Below are positions 38,404 through 46,577 of a stretch of 64,000 nucleotides of DNA, one piece after another. The translations under genes and the position numbers were made by a program. Source of the DNA: Myxococcales bacterium. GTDB lineage: Bacteria > Myxococcota_A > Polyangia > Palsa-1104 > JAEUJZ01. Each line of letters opens with the position of its first letter. Positions within the stretch are counted from its first letter, which is position 1. A model generated the notes under the pieces. The model was not told where the DNA came from, did no database searches, and saw only the letters and a list, made by a program, of their open reading frames with translations. The stretch lies in the NCBI GenBank assembly GCA_016794465.1, contig JAEUKA010000077.1, positions 26,153 through 90,152 of the forward strand, read 5' to 3'.

Positions 38404-40056
38404 TCAGCGGCCCGACTTGGATGTTCTTCCACGCACGCGCTGGGCTGCGCCGATCGCCGCCGCAAACTGTTCCTCTTCTCGAAAAAGGTCCGTCTCGCGC
38501 TGACGAATGAAGTCAGCGTAGCGCTGATTTTCATAAGAGCGAGCGGCAGCTTCGCTGATCAGGTGACTGCGCAGAAACGTCGATCCGACGGGGCCCTGCC
38601 GGAGCTTGTTCATCATGGCGAAGACGTGTTCCGGCAGCGCGATCCAGCGGTTGCCGGGACTATCGGACAGTGCGCCTTCGTCCAGTGAAAGCTGCGAAGA
38701 GGTCACAATCTTGGGGATGGTCACCCCGCCCTCTCGCGATACCCGCTCGGCCACTGTGGTCGGAACGGTTCCATCCTCTTGCTGGGGCTGTTGACGCAGC
38801 AGCAGCAAAGCCAGGGCTCGGGAGCGAGCTGACTTTAGCTGGAACCGTCGGGAGCGTGGCAGCGCAGTCTGCTTGCCCAGGCCGTGAGCTGGGCCCACGC
38901 CCACTGGGCCCTTCGCCAGAGCCCGCACATGCTCGGCTGCTTCGCGGAGCTGCCGATCCATGGCGCCGCCAAAATACTCTTGGTAGGTGGTGGCCCAAAA
39001 CCACTGCTCGAGCCGGTTGCAAGCAGCTGTATCGCCCCCGAGTTTTTCGGTTTCCCCGGCGGCAGCGATCAAGCACGCGAGCTGATAACGATAGGGCAAG
39101 AGCTTGGGTCCGGCGATGCCACAGTGCGCAAGGAGGAACTGGATCGCTTGCTTCAAGCAGCTCGCAAAGCGAGTCATCTTGTTCGTATCTTTTACGATGG
39201 CTGAGAGCTCGGTGGCTTCGGAGTCGTAGACCCTTAGCTTAAAGAAGACCTTCAGGGCATCGAGCAGCTCCTGGGGTTCCAGTTCTCCCCAGCCGAGCGG
39301 TACGAGCTGAACGCCGATGAGCTGCTCAAGCTGAGCGACCAGATCAAAGTCGGTGCTCCAGGTGAGGGCACGCACCATCGAGACCTCGGACATTGCCGTC
39401 CCCTGGCTGTTGATGCGGCGGAAGCTCTCGATGACCTGTGGCAGGTCTTCAGAGAGGATTGGCACCACGGGAACTTGGTAGTCGGTAAAGGTCTCGGCCA
39501 GGGCTCGCGCCCGCTTGGCCAGGTCAGACCTGCCGGACTCTCGTAGCGGAGCAAGGGCTTGCCAGAGCGCTTCACCGTCAAAGAGCGTGGACAATGGCAG
39601 CCAGGTATTGGGGCGGCTTCTCTGCTTGCGCCCAGCAAGCAGGAACTTTTCTGCTTCCAAGTCGTAGTAGATCGGCCAGCGCGTCTCGTCGTCGGAGCTG
39701 GTCTCTTCTTCAGAGTCGGTGGCGACCGGCGTAGACCACAGCGCGCCGTACAAGGTCGAGACCCGCTGATGCCCATCGAGCAGATAGGTACGCTGGGCTT
39801 CATCCAGAGCAGGACGTAGTGCAAACGGACCTAGCTTCTCGTAAGAAGCCAGCTTGTGGGTGCTCGTCTTCCAGGTCAAAAGGCTGCCAATGGGCAGTCC
39901 TTGCTTGATGCTGTCGAGTAGGGTCAAGCGCTGCCCATCGCTCCACTCGAAGGGCCGCTGGAAGCGGGGAATCCGGATACCACGCGAAGCAATTTCCTCG
40001 ACCAAGACGGGGAGCCGGACAATCACTGGGTTCGAAGCAAAAGGAGATCGTGCCAT
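38404..40056 (-). CDS. DUF262 (ParB-like/GmrSD-N) protein, third gene of a putative defence operon
   Basis: The 550 residues open with the DUF262 motifs IPRFQRPFEW (29-38) and YLLDGHQRVSTLYGAL (91-106), where the DGxQR box forms the ParB-like nucleotide/DNA site, and keep the FRRINSQGTAMS stretch near residue 212. DUF262 occurs in the type IV enzyme GmrSD and in SspE-type defence proteins. The C-terminal part retains DUF262-typical NRWIALPEHVF and FLRSHLISEAA but no clear HNH nuclease motif. It starts 2 nt after the TOPRIM-like gene ends, so the two are translationally linked. Confidence 0.85.
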   Translation of the reverse strand: MARSPFASNPVIVRLPVLVEEIASRGIRIPRFQRPFEWSDGQRLTLLDSIKQGLPIGSLLTWKTSTHKLASYEKLGPFALRPALDEAQRTYLLDGHQRVSTLYGALWSTPVATDSEEETSSDDETRWPIYYDLEAEKFLLAGRKQRSRPNTWLPLSTLFDGEALWQALAPLRESGRSDLAKRARALAETFTDYQVPVVPILSEDLPQVIESFRRINSQGTAMSEVSMVRALTWSTDFDLVAQLEQLIGVQLVPLGWGELEPQELLDALKVFFKLRVYDSEATELSAIVKDTNKMTRFASCLKQAIQFLLAHCGIAGPKLLPYRYQLACLIAAAGETEKLGGDTAACNRLEQWFWATTYQEYFGGAMDRQLREAAEHVRALAKGPVGVGPAHGLGKQTALPRSRRFQLKSARSRALALLLLRQQPQQEDGTVPTTVAERVSREGGVTIPKIVTSSQLSLDEGALSDSPGNRWIALPEHVFAMMNKLRQGPVGSTFLRSHLISEAAARSYENQRYADFIRQRETDLFREEEQFAAAIGAAQRVRGRTSKSGR

Positions 40057-40058
40057 GG

Positions 40059-41177
40059 CTACAGCCTGCTCAGGATGCTCTGGATCAGATCGAATCGCTC
40101 AGCATGTGAAACCTCGCCGTTGAGCCAGGCTTCTTGGAACTTTTCGTCCGAAAAAAGGGCGCTCAGCTCGTTTCCCAGACCCGACTTGAGCGCTTGAAGG
40201 AAGGCTTTGTCTCGGTGAAGCTCCGTAACCAGCGTCTTCTCCGCAGGTGTCTGAGGAGAGAGGGCGCGCAAAAGCTCAGCCTTGGTAACCGTGTGCTTGG
40301 GAGAGCTCATGAGCTGCGTCTTCCGAGCGCCGGACAGTCCCCACAGAAAGCCTTGCTTCAGCTCGAAGCGCTCGCGCAGGCTTGGTGACAGCTTCTTCCA
40401 CGCCGCGAGCTGGGTCTGCCGGAGCCGCCGCTCGTCTTCCTTCGCTGGCTTGTCGGCCCATAGCTCGAGCGCTTTTTCAGGCAGATAGCTCTCGCTCATG
40501 CGGCGCCGCAGGGGTCCATAGGGAAGCTCCGGCTTGAGCTCCTTTCTTGCCGTCTCCAATCGATCCGCCTGGTCCGAGAGACCGCCCGGCTTGCTGCTGT
40601 CGCGATCACACAGACACCACCAGCGCAGGTGGCAGAGAGCGGCCTCTTTTCGCTGCTGAGTGGGGAGCTTCTCCTGCTCGACTTGATCTTCCAGTCGCTT
40701 GACCAGCTCTGGGATTCCGCCACTGCTCTCGAAGCATAGCCAGCCGCTTGCCACCGCCTGTTTTAAAGATGGACGCTGCGCAGGGAGCGTGATGCCTTCT
40801 AAAAAGGCACGATCGCTGCGCCGGTTTTCGAGAACCACGGTAAGTGGAGTCTGCAATAAGCGCAGTCCATCCGTGAGCGTGACATGCGGCCATCCAGGCG
40901 AGATCTGGCGTTCGGTGTCAGCGGTGATGACGATCCGCAGGGTGCCAGCAGCAATCGAAGACTCCGTGCCGAAATCAAGGACCGCTGCCACTGACTCCCG
41001 CAAGAAAAGTGGGAGCGTCTGAAGCCACAGCCCGATTGCTGAAGAAGCCTGGTCCGCCGGATCGCGAACTGGATGGGTCCAGATGATGTGACGGCCTTCG
41101 CTTCCGAGCTGAAAGATCGTCAGCAGGGGCAGCGTGTTTGCTTGGGAAAACAGATCTGCGGTGAGGATCGCGATCAT
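40059..41177 (-). CDS. putative TOPRIM-fold (DUF4435-like) protein, second gene of the operon
   Basis: The 372 residues have an N-terminal alpha/beta part of about 110 residues, then a TOPRIM-like core: a hydrophobic strand ending in glutamate (TVVLENRRSDRAFLEG, Glu117), a second strand ending in Asp-x-Asp (WWCLCDRDS, Asp191/Asp193), and RRRMSESYLPEKAL near 224, which recalls the R-x-I-E-N-Y-L box of DUF4435. The C-terminal 130 residues are helical and charged. In the PARIS anti-phage system a TOPRIM/DUF4435 protein (AriB) is held by an ABC ATPase; here the ATPase gene lies 5 nt upstream. The fold assignment is inference from motifs. Confidence 0.65.
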   Translation of the reverse strand: MIAILTADLFSQANTLPLLTIFQLGSEGRHIIWTHPVRDPADQASSAIGLWLQTLPLFLRESVAAVLDFGTESSIAAGTLRIVITADTERQISPGWPHVTLTDGLRLLQTPLTVVLENRRSDRAFLEGITLPAQRPSLKQAVASGWLCFESSGGIPELVKRLEDQVEQEKLPTQQRKEAALCHLRWWCLCDRDSSKPGGLSDQADRLETARKELKPELPYGPLRRRMSESYLPEKALELWADKPAKEDERRLRQTQLAAWKKLSPSLRERFELKQGFLWGLSGARKTQLMSSPKHTVTKAELLRALSPQTPAEKTLVTELHRDKAFLQALKSGLGNELSALFSDEKFQEAWLNGEVSHAERFDLIQSILSRL

Positions 41178-41182
41178 GATCG

Positions 41183-42448
41183 CTAGGTTCCAAGCTTCTT
41201 CCGCAGCAGCTCACGCGAAAGCGCAAGCTTGTCGGCAAACGCGGGCGGCCATCGTCCCTCGGGCTCCCCTTGCGGGCTGAGCGTCACCGGCTCCGCGTAT
41301 CCACGACCCGCTTCATCGGTGGAAACCCAGTAAATCTGCACTCTTTCTCGGGGCAAGGTACCGCTTGCGACAGCGAGCTGAACGGCCAACATCAAGATCT
41401 GCGAGTGCGTCTCCAGGATGACAGCAGGCGGGCTCGGCTCACTCGCGAGCTGACAGAGGTGTTCACCCAGCCAGCGTTGGGCGTTGTCATGAAGGCTGGC
41501 ATCCGCCTCTTCGATCGCAACGATGGACGGTCCCCCACTGGAATGACGACGAGCCATTTCAAGAGCCACCAGCACTGGTAAGACTTGCTGAAGACCTTGC
41601 CCTGAGTCGACCAAATCAACGCCCCAGGAAGCGCGCTTGGTGGTTTCTAGGACCAGCCGGAACAGACGATCGGCTGCATCCTGAACCTTCAGGCGGCGCT
41701 CGACGTGATGCTCGTACCACTTTGATACGGCCTGCGTGATATCAGGATGGTGTCGTAGGACGTATTCGGCATCGCTCCCATCGGGCTTGAGCAGCCTGGG
41801 AATGGCACCTTGGTCGGGAAAAAATCGACGCAGTGGCCCACGCTGCGAGCGCAGCCACAGCACCGAGTCGCGCAGGCCGAGGAGCTGCTTTCTGAGCTGC
41901 GTCCACGGCGGTTTGGCGGAAGCATCAGGCACCAGCCCTTGAAACTCCAGTGCCTCCGTGGTCACCACCTGCTTCGCGGTCTTGGTCTTGCCGGGCCGCG
42001 CCACTTCGTAGTGCTGGACGGTTTCCCACCAATCTTTGGCCGAAGCGGGCTTGTGAGTGGCCGTGAGCAACACACGATCACTTGGGCCAGTCAGGACTAC
42101 CTCGCGAAGGACTGGGCGATTGGTCGGACTCTCGAAGCCGACCGTGAATCGTACCCTGCGAAGCTTCTGATCCTCGGGGAAGCCAAGTTCAACAACGATC
42201 TCTGCAACCTCCCCTCCCTTCCAGACCAGATCCCGCAGCGTGACTTCTGGGTCAAAGACACCGCTCGGTGCCAAGGGCAACGTGACTGACTCTGCAACTG
42301 AGTCGGTAAGCATCGGCAGGAGCCGCAGCAGGGAACTCTTCCCGGAGTTGTTCCAGCCATAGAGCAAGGTAAGTGGCGCCAGGGTGAGCTTCGTGCGCTC
42401 TGCAAAGCAGCGGTAACCTTCGACGGAGATAGCAGTAAGCGGCGGCAT
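41183..42448 (-). CDS. ABC-type AAA ATPase (AAA_15/AAA_21), first gene of the operon
   Basis: The ATG at 42448 gives 421 residues starting PPLTAISVEGYRCF, as in RecF/OLD-like ATPases. Walker A is GWNNSGKSS (31-39). An ABC-type signature, DSGQGLQQVLP, lies near residue 292 and is followed by Walker B IVAIEEADASLHD and the switch motif ILETHSQ near 360. There is no TOPRIM domain in this protein; it is supplied by the next gene. Base composition looks less G+C-rich than that of the neighbours. The gene begins the three-gene operon and is divergent from the YbjN-like gene. Confidence 0.9.
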   Translation of the reverse strand: MPPLTAISVEGYRCFAERTKLTLAPLTLLYGWNNSGKSSLLRLLPMLTDSVAESVTLPLAPSGVFDPEVTLRDLVWKGGEVAEIVVELGFPEDQKLRRVRFTVGFESPTNRPVLREVVLTGPSDRVLLTATHKPASAKDWWETVQHYEVARPGKTKTAKQVVTTEALEFQGLVPDASAKPPWTQLRKQLLGLRDSVLWLRSQRGPLRRFFPDQGAIPRLLKPDGSDAEYVLRHHPDITQAVSKWYEHHVERRLKVQDAADRLFRLVLETTKRASWGVDLVDSGQGLQQVLPVLVALEMARRHSSGGPSIVAIEEADASLHDNAQRWLGEHLCQLASEPSPPAVILETHSQILMLAVQLAVASGTLPRERVQIYWVSTDEAGRGYAEPVTLSPQGEPEGRWPPAFADKLALSRELLRKKLGT

Positions 42449-42614
42449 GCGTGGCGCGTATCGTAGATCAGCAGATGTATGCACTGGCAATGTTCTTGGC
42501 GTAGGGCCGTTTTGGACAAAGAGTCCGCTGTCCAACCCAGCGCCGGAATGCCAGCTGGATACAAGGGGACTTCGTGACCCGCGCGATAGCCTGGACAGGC
42601 CAAAGTGCGATAAG

Positions 42615-43109
42615 ATGTCAGCCCGACCACCGAGTGACCGCCGTATGAGCAGCTTCCCGTTACGCTATAGCACCGTCAAAGCCTGGGCCGAGCGCCTGCG
42701 GCTGCCGTTTCGTGCCAGCGAGGAAGCGGGGCAGATCGCGGTGCGCTGCCGGCTGCTCGATAGCGACGTGCCGCTGCTGTTCATTCCTCGGCCCGAGCGC
42801 GACATGCTGACCGTGGCGATTACCCTGCCGTTTGTCGCGCCGCCCGAGCGCTTCCCGGTGCTGACTGTCGCGCTGGCGACGCTCAACGTCCGGTCGTACA
42901 TGGGCGCGTGGATTTTGAATCCCGAGCGCGGCGAGGTCTACTTCCGCGTCACCCTGCCCACCTTAGAGACGGACTTTTCCGATGATGCGCTGCGCTTTGT
43001 GGCGCGGGTGGTGCTCAGCTCGGCGGAGGCGATGGCCCAGCCGCTGTTCGCCATCGCCCACGAAGGCGCGTCCCCCGACATCGTGAACCGCTCTAGCAGC
43101 CCGTCCTAG
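42615..43109 (+). CDS. YbjN/type III secretion chaperone-like protein
   Basis: The 164 residues have the YbjN fold pattern: a helix (STVKAWAERLRL), the strand pair EEAGQIAVRCRL and VPLLFIPRPERDMLTVAITLP, then AALATLNVRSYMGAWILNPERGEVYFRVTLP and a last helix. These proteins are soluble and are thought to bind other proteins, with roles in motility and stress. It starts at ATG 42615 or ATG 42645; neither has a clear ribosome site. Its position between a putative defence operon and a repeat array gives no clue to its job. Confidence 0.75.
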   Translation: MSARPPSDRRMSSFPLRYSTVKAWAERLRLPFRASEEAGQIAVRCRLLDSDVPLLFIPRPERDMLTVAITLPFVAPPERFPVLTVALATLNVRSYMGAWILNPERGEVYFRVTLPTLETDFSDDALRFVARVVLSSAEAMAQPLFAIAHEGASPDIVNRSSSPS

Positions 43110-43128
43110 CCCCTCGCAGCCCGCCAAA

Positions 43129-43340
43129 CCAATCGGATACAGCGGTCGGGGGTGGGTGCGAATGGTTCCAACCAATCGGATACAGCGGTCGGGGTCGTAC
43201 CTGAATGGTTCCAACCAATCAGGTACAGCGGTCGGGGTCGGATCGAATGAGTTGATTCAATCAGGTACAGCGGTCGGGGGTCGGATCGAATGAGTTGATT
43301 CAATCAGGTACAGCGGTCGGGGGTCGGTGCGATTGAATTG
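43129..43340. repeat. tandem repeat, five units of about 43 bp with palindromic tails
   Basis: Five copies of a core resembling CAATCGGATACAGCGGTCGG start at about 43130, 43173, 43216, 43258 and 43301. Each unit ends in a short palindrome that differs between copies but keeps its pairing: TGGTT..AACCA after units 1 and 2, and TGATT.AATCA after units 3 and 4. The period is not a multiple of three, and all three reading frames are interrupted, so this is not coding. It fills the 246-nt gap between the YbjN-like gene and the AmmeMemoRadiSam radical SAM gene. Confidence 0.85.
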
Positions 43341-43355
43341 GTGACCTGCGACAGC

Positions 43356-44468
43356 CTAACCCCCGCCGTTTTGGGCGCGCTCGCTGCTGCCGATGTGGAC
43401 GGGGAGGCGGCGGCGACCGAAGGAGCCGGGGTGGGTTGCGAAGTGGCCGGCGAGCTTGTGGCCGCAGCGGGGGCAGGCGCCGGACGGGTCGAGCTTGTAG
43501 GAGAGGATCTGGTAGTAGTCGCGGACGATGAGGGGCTCGGTGCAGCCGGGGCAGAGGGTGGTGTCGCCCTCGATGTCGTGGACGTTGCCGGTGTAGACGT
43601 GCAAAAGGCCGGCGCTGCGGGCGATGGCGCGGGCCTTTTGGAGTGTCTCGGGGCGGGTCGGCGGCACGTTCATCATCTTGTAGTCGGGATGGAACGCCGA
43701 GAAGTGCAGGGGCACGTCGGGTCGCAGCTTGGTGACGAACCACTCGCTGAGCCGGTGCAGCTCCGCTTCCGAGTCATTGAAGCCGGGGATGAGCAGCGTC
43801 GTGACCTCGGTCCAGACAGAGGTGTGGTGGACGAGGTACTCGAGCGTCTCAAGCACCGGCGCAAGGTGCGAGGCGGTGAGCTTTTGATAGAACTGCTCGG
43901 TGAAGCCCTTCAGGTCAACGTTGGCGGCGTCCATCTTGGCGTAGAAGTCGGCGCGCGGCTGGGCGTGGATGTAACCAGCAGTGACGGCGACGCTCTTGAT
44001 ACCGTGGGCGCGGCAGGCGTCGGCGGTGTCCATGGCGTACTCGGCGAAGATCACCGGGTCGTTGTAGGTAAACGCGACGCTCTTGGCGCCATGCTGGACG
44101 GCGGCGCGGGCGATCTGCTCGGGGCTGGCCTCGGCAGCGAGTCGGTCCATCTCCTTCGACTTCGAGATGTCCCAGTTTTGGCAGAACTTGCACGACAGGT
44201 TGCAGCCGGCGGTGCCAAACGACAGCACTGAGCTGCCAGGATAGAAGTGGGCGAGCGGCTTCTTTTCAATCGGGTCAAGGCAGAAGCCCGACGATCGGCC
44301 ATAGGTGGTCAGGATCATCTGGCCGCCCTGGTTTTGGCGGACGAAGCACAGGCCGCGCTGACCCTCGGCGAGCCGGCAGTCGCGTGGGCACAGGTCGCAC
44401 TGGATGCGCTCATCGGGCAGGGCGTGGAAGTAGCGCGCCGGGTAGGTCGAGTCCTTGGGGGCGGTCAT
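43356..44468 (-). CDS. AmmeMemoRadiSam system radical SAM enzyme
   Basis: The protein (370 residues) has the radical SAM motif CNLSCKFC (C-x3-C-x2-C) near residue 87 and an N-terminal Cys cluster CDLCPRDC near 24, plus the C-terminal zinc-ribbon-like pairs CPGC and CPRC near 309 and 331. It belongs to the AmmeMemoRadiSam family, always found with Memo and AMMECR1 genes, as here. Its reaction is unknown. Starting at ATG 44468 gives an ATGA overlap with the AMMECR1 stop; the ATG at 44492 would lengthen it by eight residues. Confidence 0.92.
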   Translation of the reverse strand: MTAPKDSTYPARYFHALPDERIQCDLCPRDCRLAEGQRGLCFVRQNQGGQMILTTYGRSSGFCLDPIEKKPLAHFYPGSSVLSFGTAGCNLSCKFCQNWDISKSKEMDRLAAEASPEQIARAAVQHGAKSVAFTYNDPVIFAEYAMDTADACRAHGIKSVAVTAGYIHAQPRADFYAKMDAANVDLKGFTEQFYQKLTASHLAPVLETLEYLVHHTSVWTEVTTLLIPGFNDSEAELHRLSEWFVTKLRPDVPLHFSAFHPDYKMMNVPPTRPETLQKARAIARSAGLLHVYTGNVHDIEGDTTLCPGCTEPLIVRDYYQILSYKLDPSGACPRCGHKLAGHFATHPGSFGRRRLPVHIGSSERAQNGGG

Positions 44469-45025
44469 GGGCGGCACGGCTCCTCGATCCATTTTTCGAC
44501 GGTATAGCGGTAGACGTGCAGCTCGGGCCGGTCGAAGTCGGCGGGCAGGCCGGCCTTGCGCAGCAGCTGTTGCCAGAACTCAGCAGGAGTCGGCAGCTCG
44601 GCCCAGACCTGAGGCAGGAAGGTACCCCGGCGACCTTGGTAGCGCAGGACCACGCCATCGATACCGGGACGCAGGGCGGCAATGGCTTCGGCGCGACTGT
44701 GGACCGGCAAGCGGCTGAGCGGCGACAGCAGCGACACTTCCACCCGCAGCGCCTGTTCATCCCCGAGTGAAAGCGGAGTGTTTCGCGGATCACGCAGGGC
44801 GGCGGACACCGCGTTGTCGGCAACATCCTCGAGCAAGGGTCGATGGGCTTCCAAGCTGCCGATACAGCCGTGCAGCTCGTCCCCTCGATACAGGGTCACA
44901 AAGCAGGCGGCGTCGTACTGAAACGCCGGGCCTTGGGGTGGGACCGCTGGCTGGCCACCGAGCGCGGCTGCAATGGCGGCACGGGCATAACGACACAGGG
45001 CTTGACCGTCAGCTTGGCTCAGCAT
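44465..45025 (-). CDS. AmmeMemoRadiSam system protein A (AMMECR1 domain)
   Basis: The 186 residues show the AMMECR1 signature LHGCIGSLEAHRPLLEDV near residue 73, a helix-rich N-terminus (ADGQALCRYARAAIAAAL) and the LPQVWAELPTPAEFWQQLL segment near 145. The family has a deep conserved cleft of unknown function. GAGGA lies 6 nt before the ATG at 45025, which overlaps the Memo gene's end by 17 nt; the ATG at 45037 lacks a ribosome site. It is the middle gene of the trio. Confidence 0.92.
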   Translation of the reverse strand: MLSQADGQALCRYARAAIAAALGGQPAVPPQGPAFQYDAACFVTLYRGDELHGCIGSLEAHRPLLEDVADNAVSAALRDPRNTPLSLGDEQALRVEVSLLSPLSRLPVHSRAEAIAALRPGIDGVVLRYQGRRGTFLPQVWAELPTPAEFWQQLLRKAGLPADFDRPELHVYRYTVEKWIEEPCRP

Positions 45026-45815
45026 GGGAGTCCTCATAGAAAGAGAAGGCGGCGTAGCCCACGACATGGGCTTTGTCGCCAGCAGTATCGCCCGAGCTGC
45101 GCAGGTCGAGCAGCCGGCAGCGCAAGTGACGCTGGCGAGCGACCCACAATAGACCGTTGATGCCGACGCAGCCGCAGGCCTGCTCGGGGCTGAGCACTTC
45201 GTCTTTGGGCGGCGGGTGAAGGACCAGCTCGGTGGTGTGGCGATCTTCTTGCTGGCCTTGCAGGTACGGCAGGTAGTGCGACAGGTCCGAGCTGATCACG
45301 ATCACCGTCTCGGGGCCGCCCCACAGTGCGGCAAGTGCCTGACCAACCACAGCGGGCGCAGTCCAGCCAGCGAGCAGCGGCACGATCTGGGCGTGCGGCA
45401 CGACCTTCTGCAGAAACGGCAGCTGCACTTCTAAGGAGTGCTCGTGGGCGTGGGCGCGCGGACTGACTTCAATGTTGGGCAGGCTCGCCAGCGCTTCGAG
45501 ATCGACCACACTGTCCCCGAGCGGCGTCCGCAGCAGGCTGACCCCCGGCGACGCCAGACCGTAGAGCGGGACGCGGTGCGCCGGCCCAATCAGCACCACC
45601 CGCCGGATGTGACTGGCTCCTTGAAGCTGCGCATACGCACTGGCGGCAATCGGCCCCGAGTAGATGTAGCCGGCGTGGGGAACGATCAGCGCCTTGGGGA
45701 ACGGCGGAACCGGCGCGGCGCTGGCGAGCAGGTGCGCCACGGTATCGGCCAGCACCTCGGGTTCGCGCGGATAGAACAGGCCCGCCACCGCAGGCAGTCG
45801 AGTCGCAGGTTGCAT
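45009..45815 (-). CDS. AmmeMemoRadiSam system protein B (Memo family)
   Basis: Memo proteins resemble extradiol dioxygenases and bind a metal. The 268 residues keep the family His residues in PHAGYIYSGPIAA near residue 46, the HAHEHSLEVQLPFLQ stretch near 119 and SSDLSHY near 174, and end with VVGYAAFSFYE. An AGAGG site precedes the ATG at 45815. It is the first gene of a Memo-AMMECR1-radical SAM operon, a conserved three-gene set of unknown function found across bacteria and archaea. Confidence 0.93.
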   Translation of the reverse strand: MQPATRLPAVAGLFYPREPEVLADTVAHLLASAAPVPPFPKALIVPHAGYIYSGPIAASAYAQLQGASHIRRVVLIGPAHRVPLYGLASPGVSLLRTPLGDSVVDLEALASLPNIEVSPRAHAHEHSLEVQLPFLQKVVPHAQIVPLLAGWTAPAVVGQALAALWGGPETVIVISSDLSHYLPYLQGQQEDRHTTELVLHPPPKDEVLSPEQACGCVGINGLLWVARQRHLRCRLLDLRSSGDTAGDKAHVVGYAAFSFYEDSHAEPS

Positions 45816-45969
45816 GCCTCTAGCTTGGCAACCCGGGCGCCCAGGAGCAACCACCACCGCAGCGAAGTCACGATCCCCGGCCACTCGCCCAACCTAGGCC
45901 CGGCCAAGCGCGCTGAACGGGCTAGGCTGCCGTCGGAAAAGCGCTTCCAAAGGCCGCGCTTTCCACCGA

Positions 45970-45998
45970 TTGACACTCGGACAAATCTCCAGTACCGT
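45970..45998 (+). promoter_or_regulatory. sigma70-type promoter for the nuo operon
   Basis: TTGACA (45970-45975) and TACCGT (45993-45998) are separated by 17 nt. Transcription would start near 46006 and give a leader of about 40 nt ahead of nuoE, whose ATG follows a GGAAGG site. The 231-nt stretch from 45816 to 46046 holds no gene. Confidence 0.5.
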
Positions 45999-46046
45999 TG
46001 CCGCGCTTGCCGAGATAACTGCTTATGGCAATCCCCGGAAGGTGAT

Positions 46047-46574
46047 ATGGCTCTGCAATTCTCCCCTCAGGCCGAGGCCAAGATCAGCGACCTCTGTCGT
46101 CGCTACCCCAATACCCAGGCCGCTTGCCTGCCCGTGCTGCACTTGGCGCAGGACGAGTTCGGGTATCTGTCCGAAGAAGTCCTCGAGCTGGTGGCGACGC
46201 GACTTGCGGTGCCCAGCTCACACGTCTTCGGTGTCGCGACCTTCTACACGATGTTTCACCGTGAGCCGGTCGGGAAGAAGGTGCTGATGATGTGCACCAA
46301 CGTCTCGTGCATGCTCACCGGTGCCTACGAGACGCTGCGCAAGCTGGAGACGCGGCTCGGCATCAAGGCCGGCCAGACCAGCGCCGACGGCGAGTTCACG
46401 CTGATCGAGGAAGAGTGCCTCGCGGCGTGTGCAGACGGTCCGGCGATGATCTGCGGCGACCGCTACTTCCTGCGTCTGACTGCCGACAAGGTGGATGCGG
46501 CGCTCGATGCGTGTCGCAAGCTGCCGGCGCAGCATGGTCACCACCCCTCCCATCACAGCGACAAAAAGCACTAA
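46047..46574 (+). CDS. nuoE: NADH-quinone oxidoreductase subunit E
   Basis: NuoE carries the N1a 2Fe-2S cluster of the Complex I dehydrogenase arm and works with NuoF. The 175 residues keep all four ligands: CTNVSC near residue 88 and CLAAC near 130, with the family stretch VFGVATFYTMF near 68. The start ATG 46047 has a GGAAGG site; a long upstream reading frame is not part of the gene. The C-terminus is His-rich. It starts the operon and is followed by nuoF after 3 nt. Confidence 0.96.
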   Translation: MALQFSPQAEAKISDLCRRYPNTQAACLPVLHLAQDEFGYLSEEVLELVATRLAVPSSHVFGVATFYTMFHREPVGKKVLMMCTNVSCMLTGAYETLRKLETRLGIKAGQTSADGEFTLIEEECLAACADGPAMICGDRYFLRLTADKVDAALDACRKLPAQHGHHPSHHSDKKH

Positions 46575-46577
46575 ATC

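Noticed and set aside
43129..43340. The repeat array as a CRISPR
   Set aside because: The sequences between repeat cores are themselves similar and palindromic rather than unique spacers, and no cas gene is nearby.
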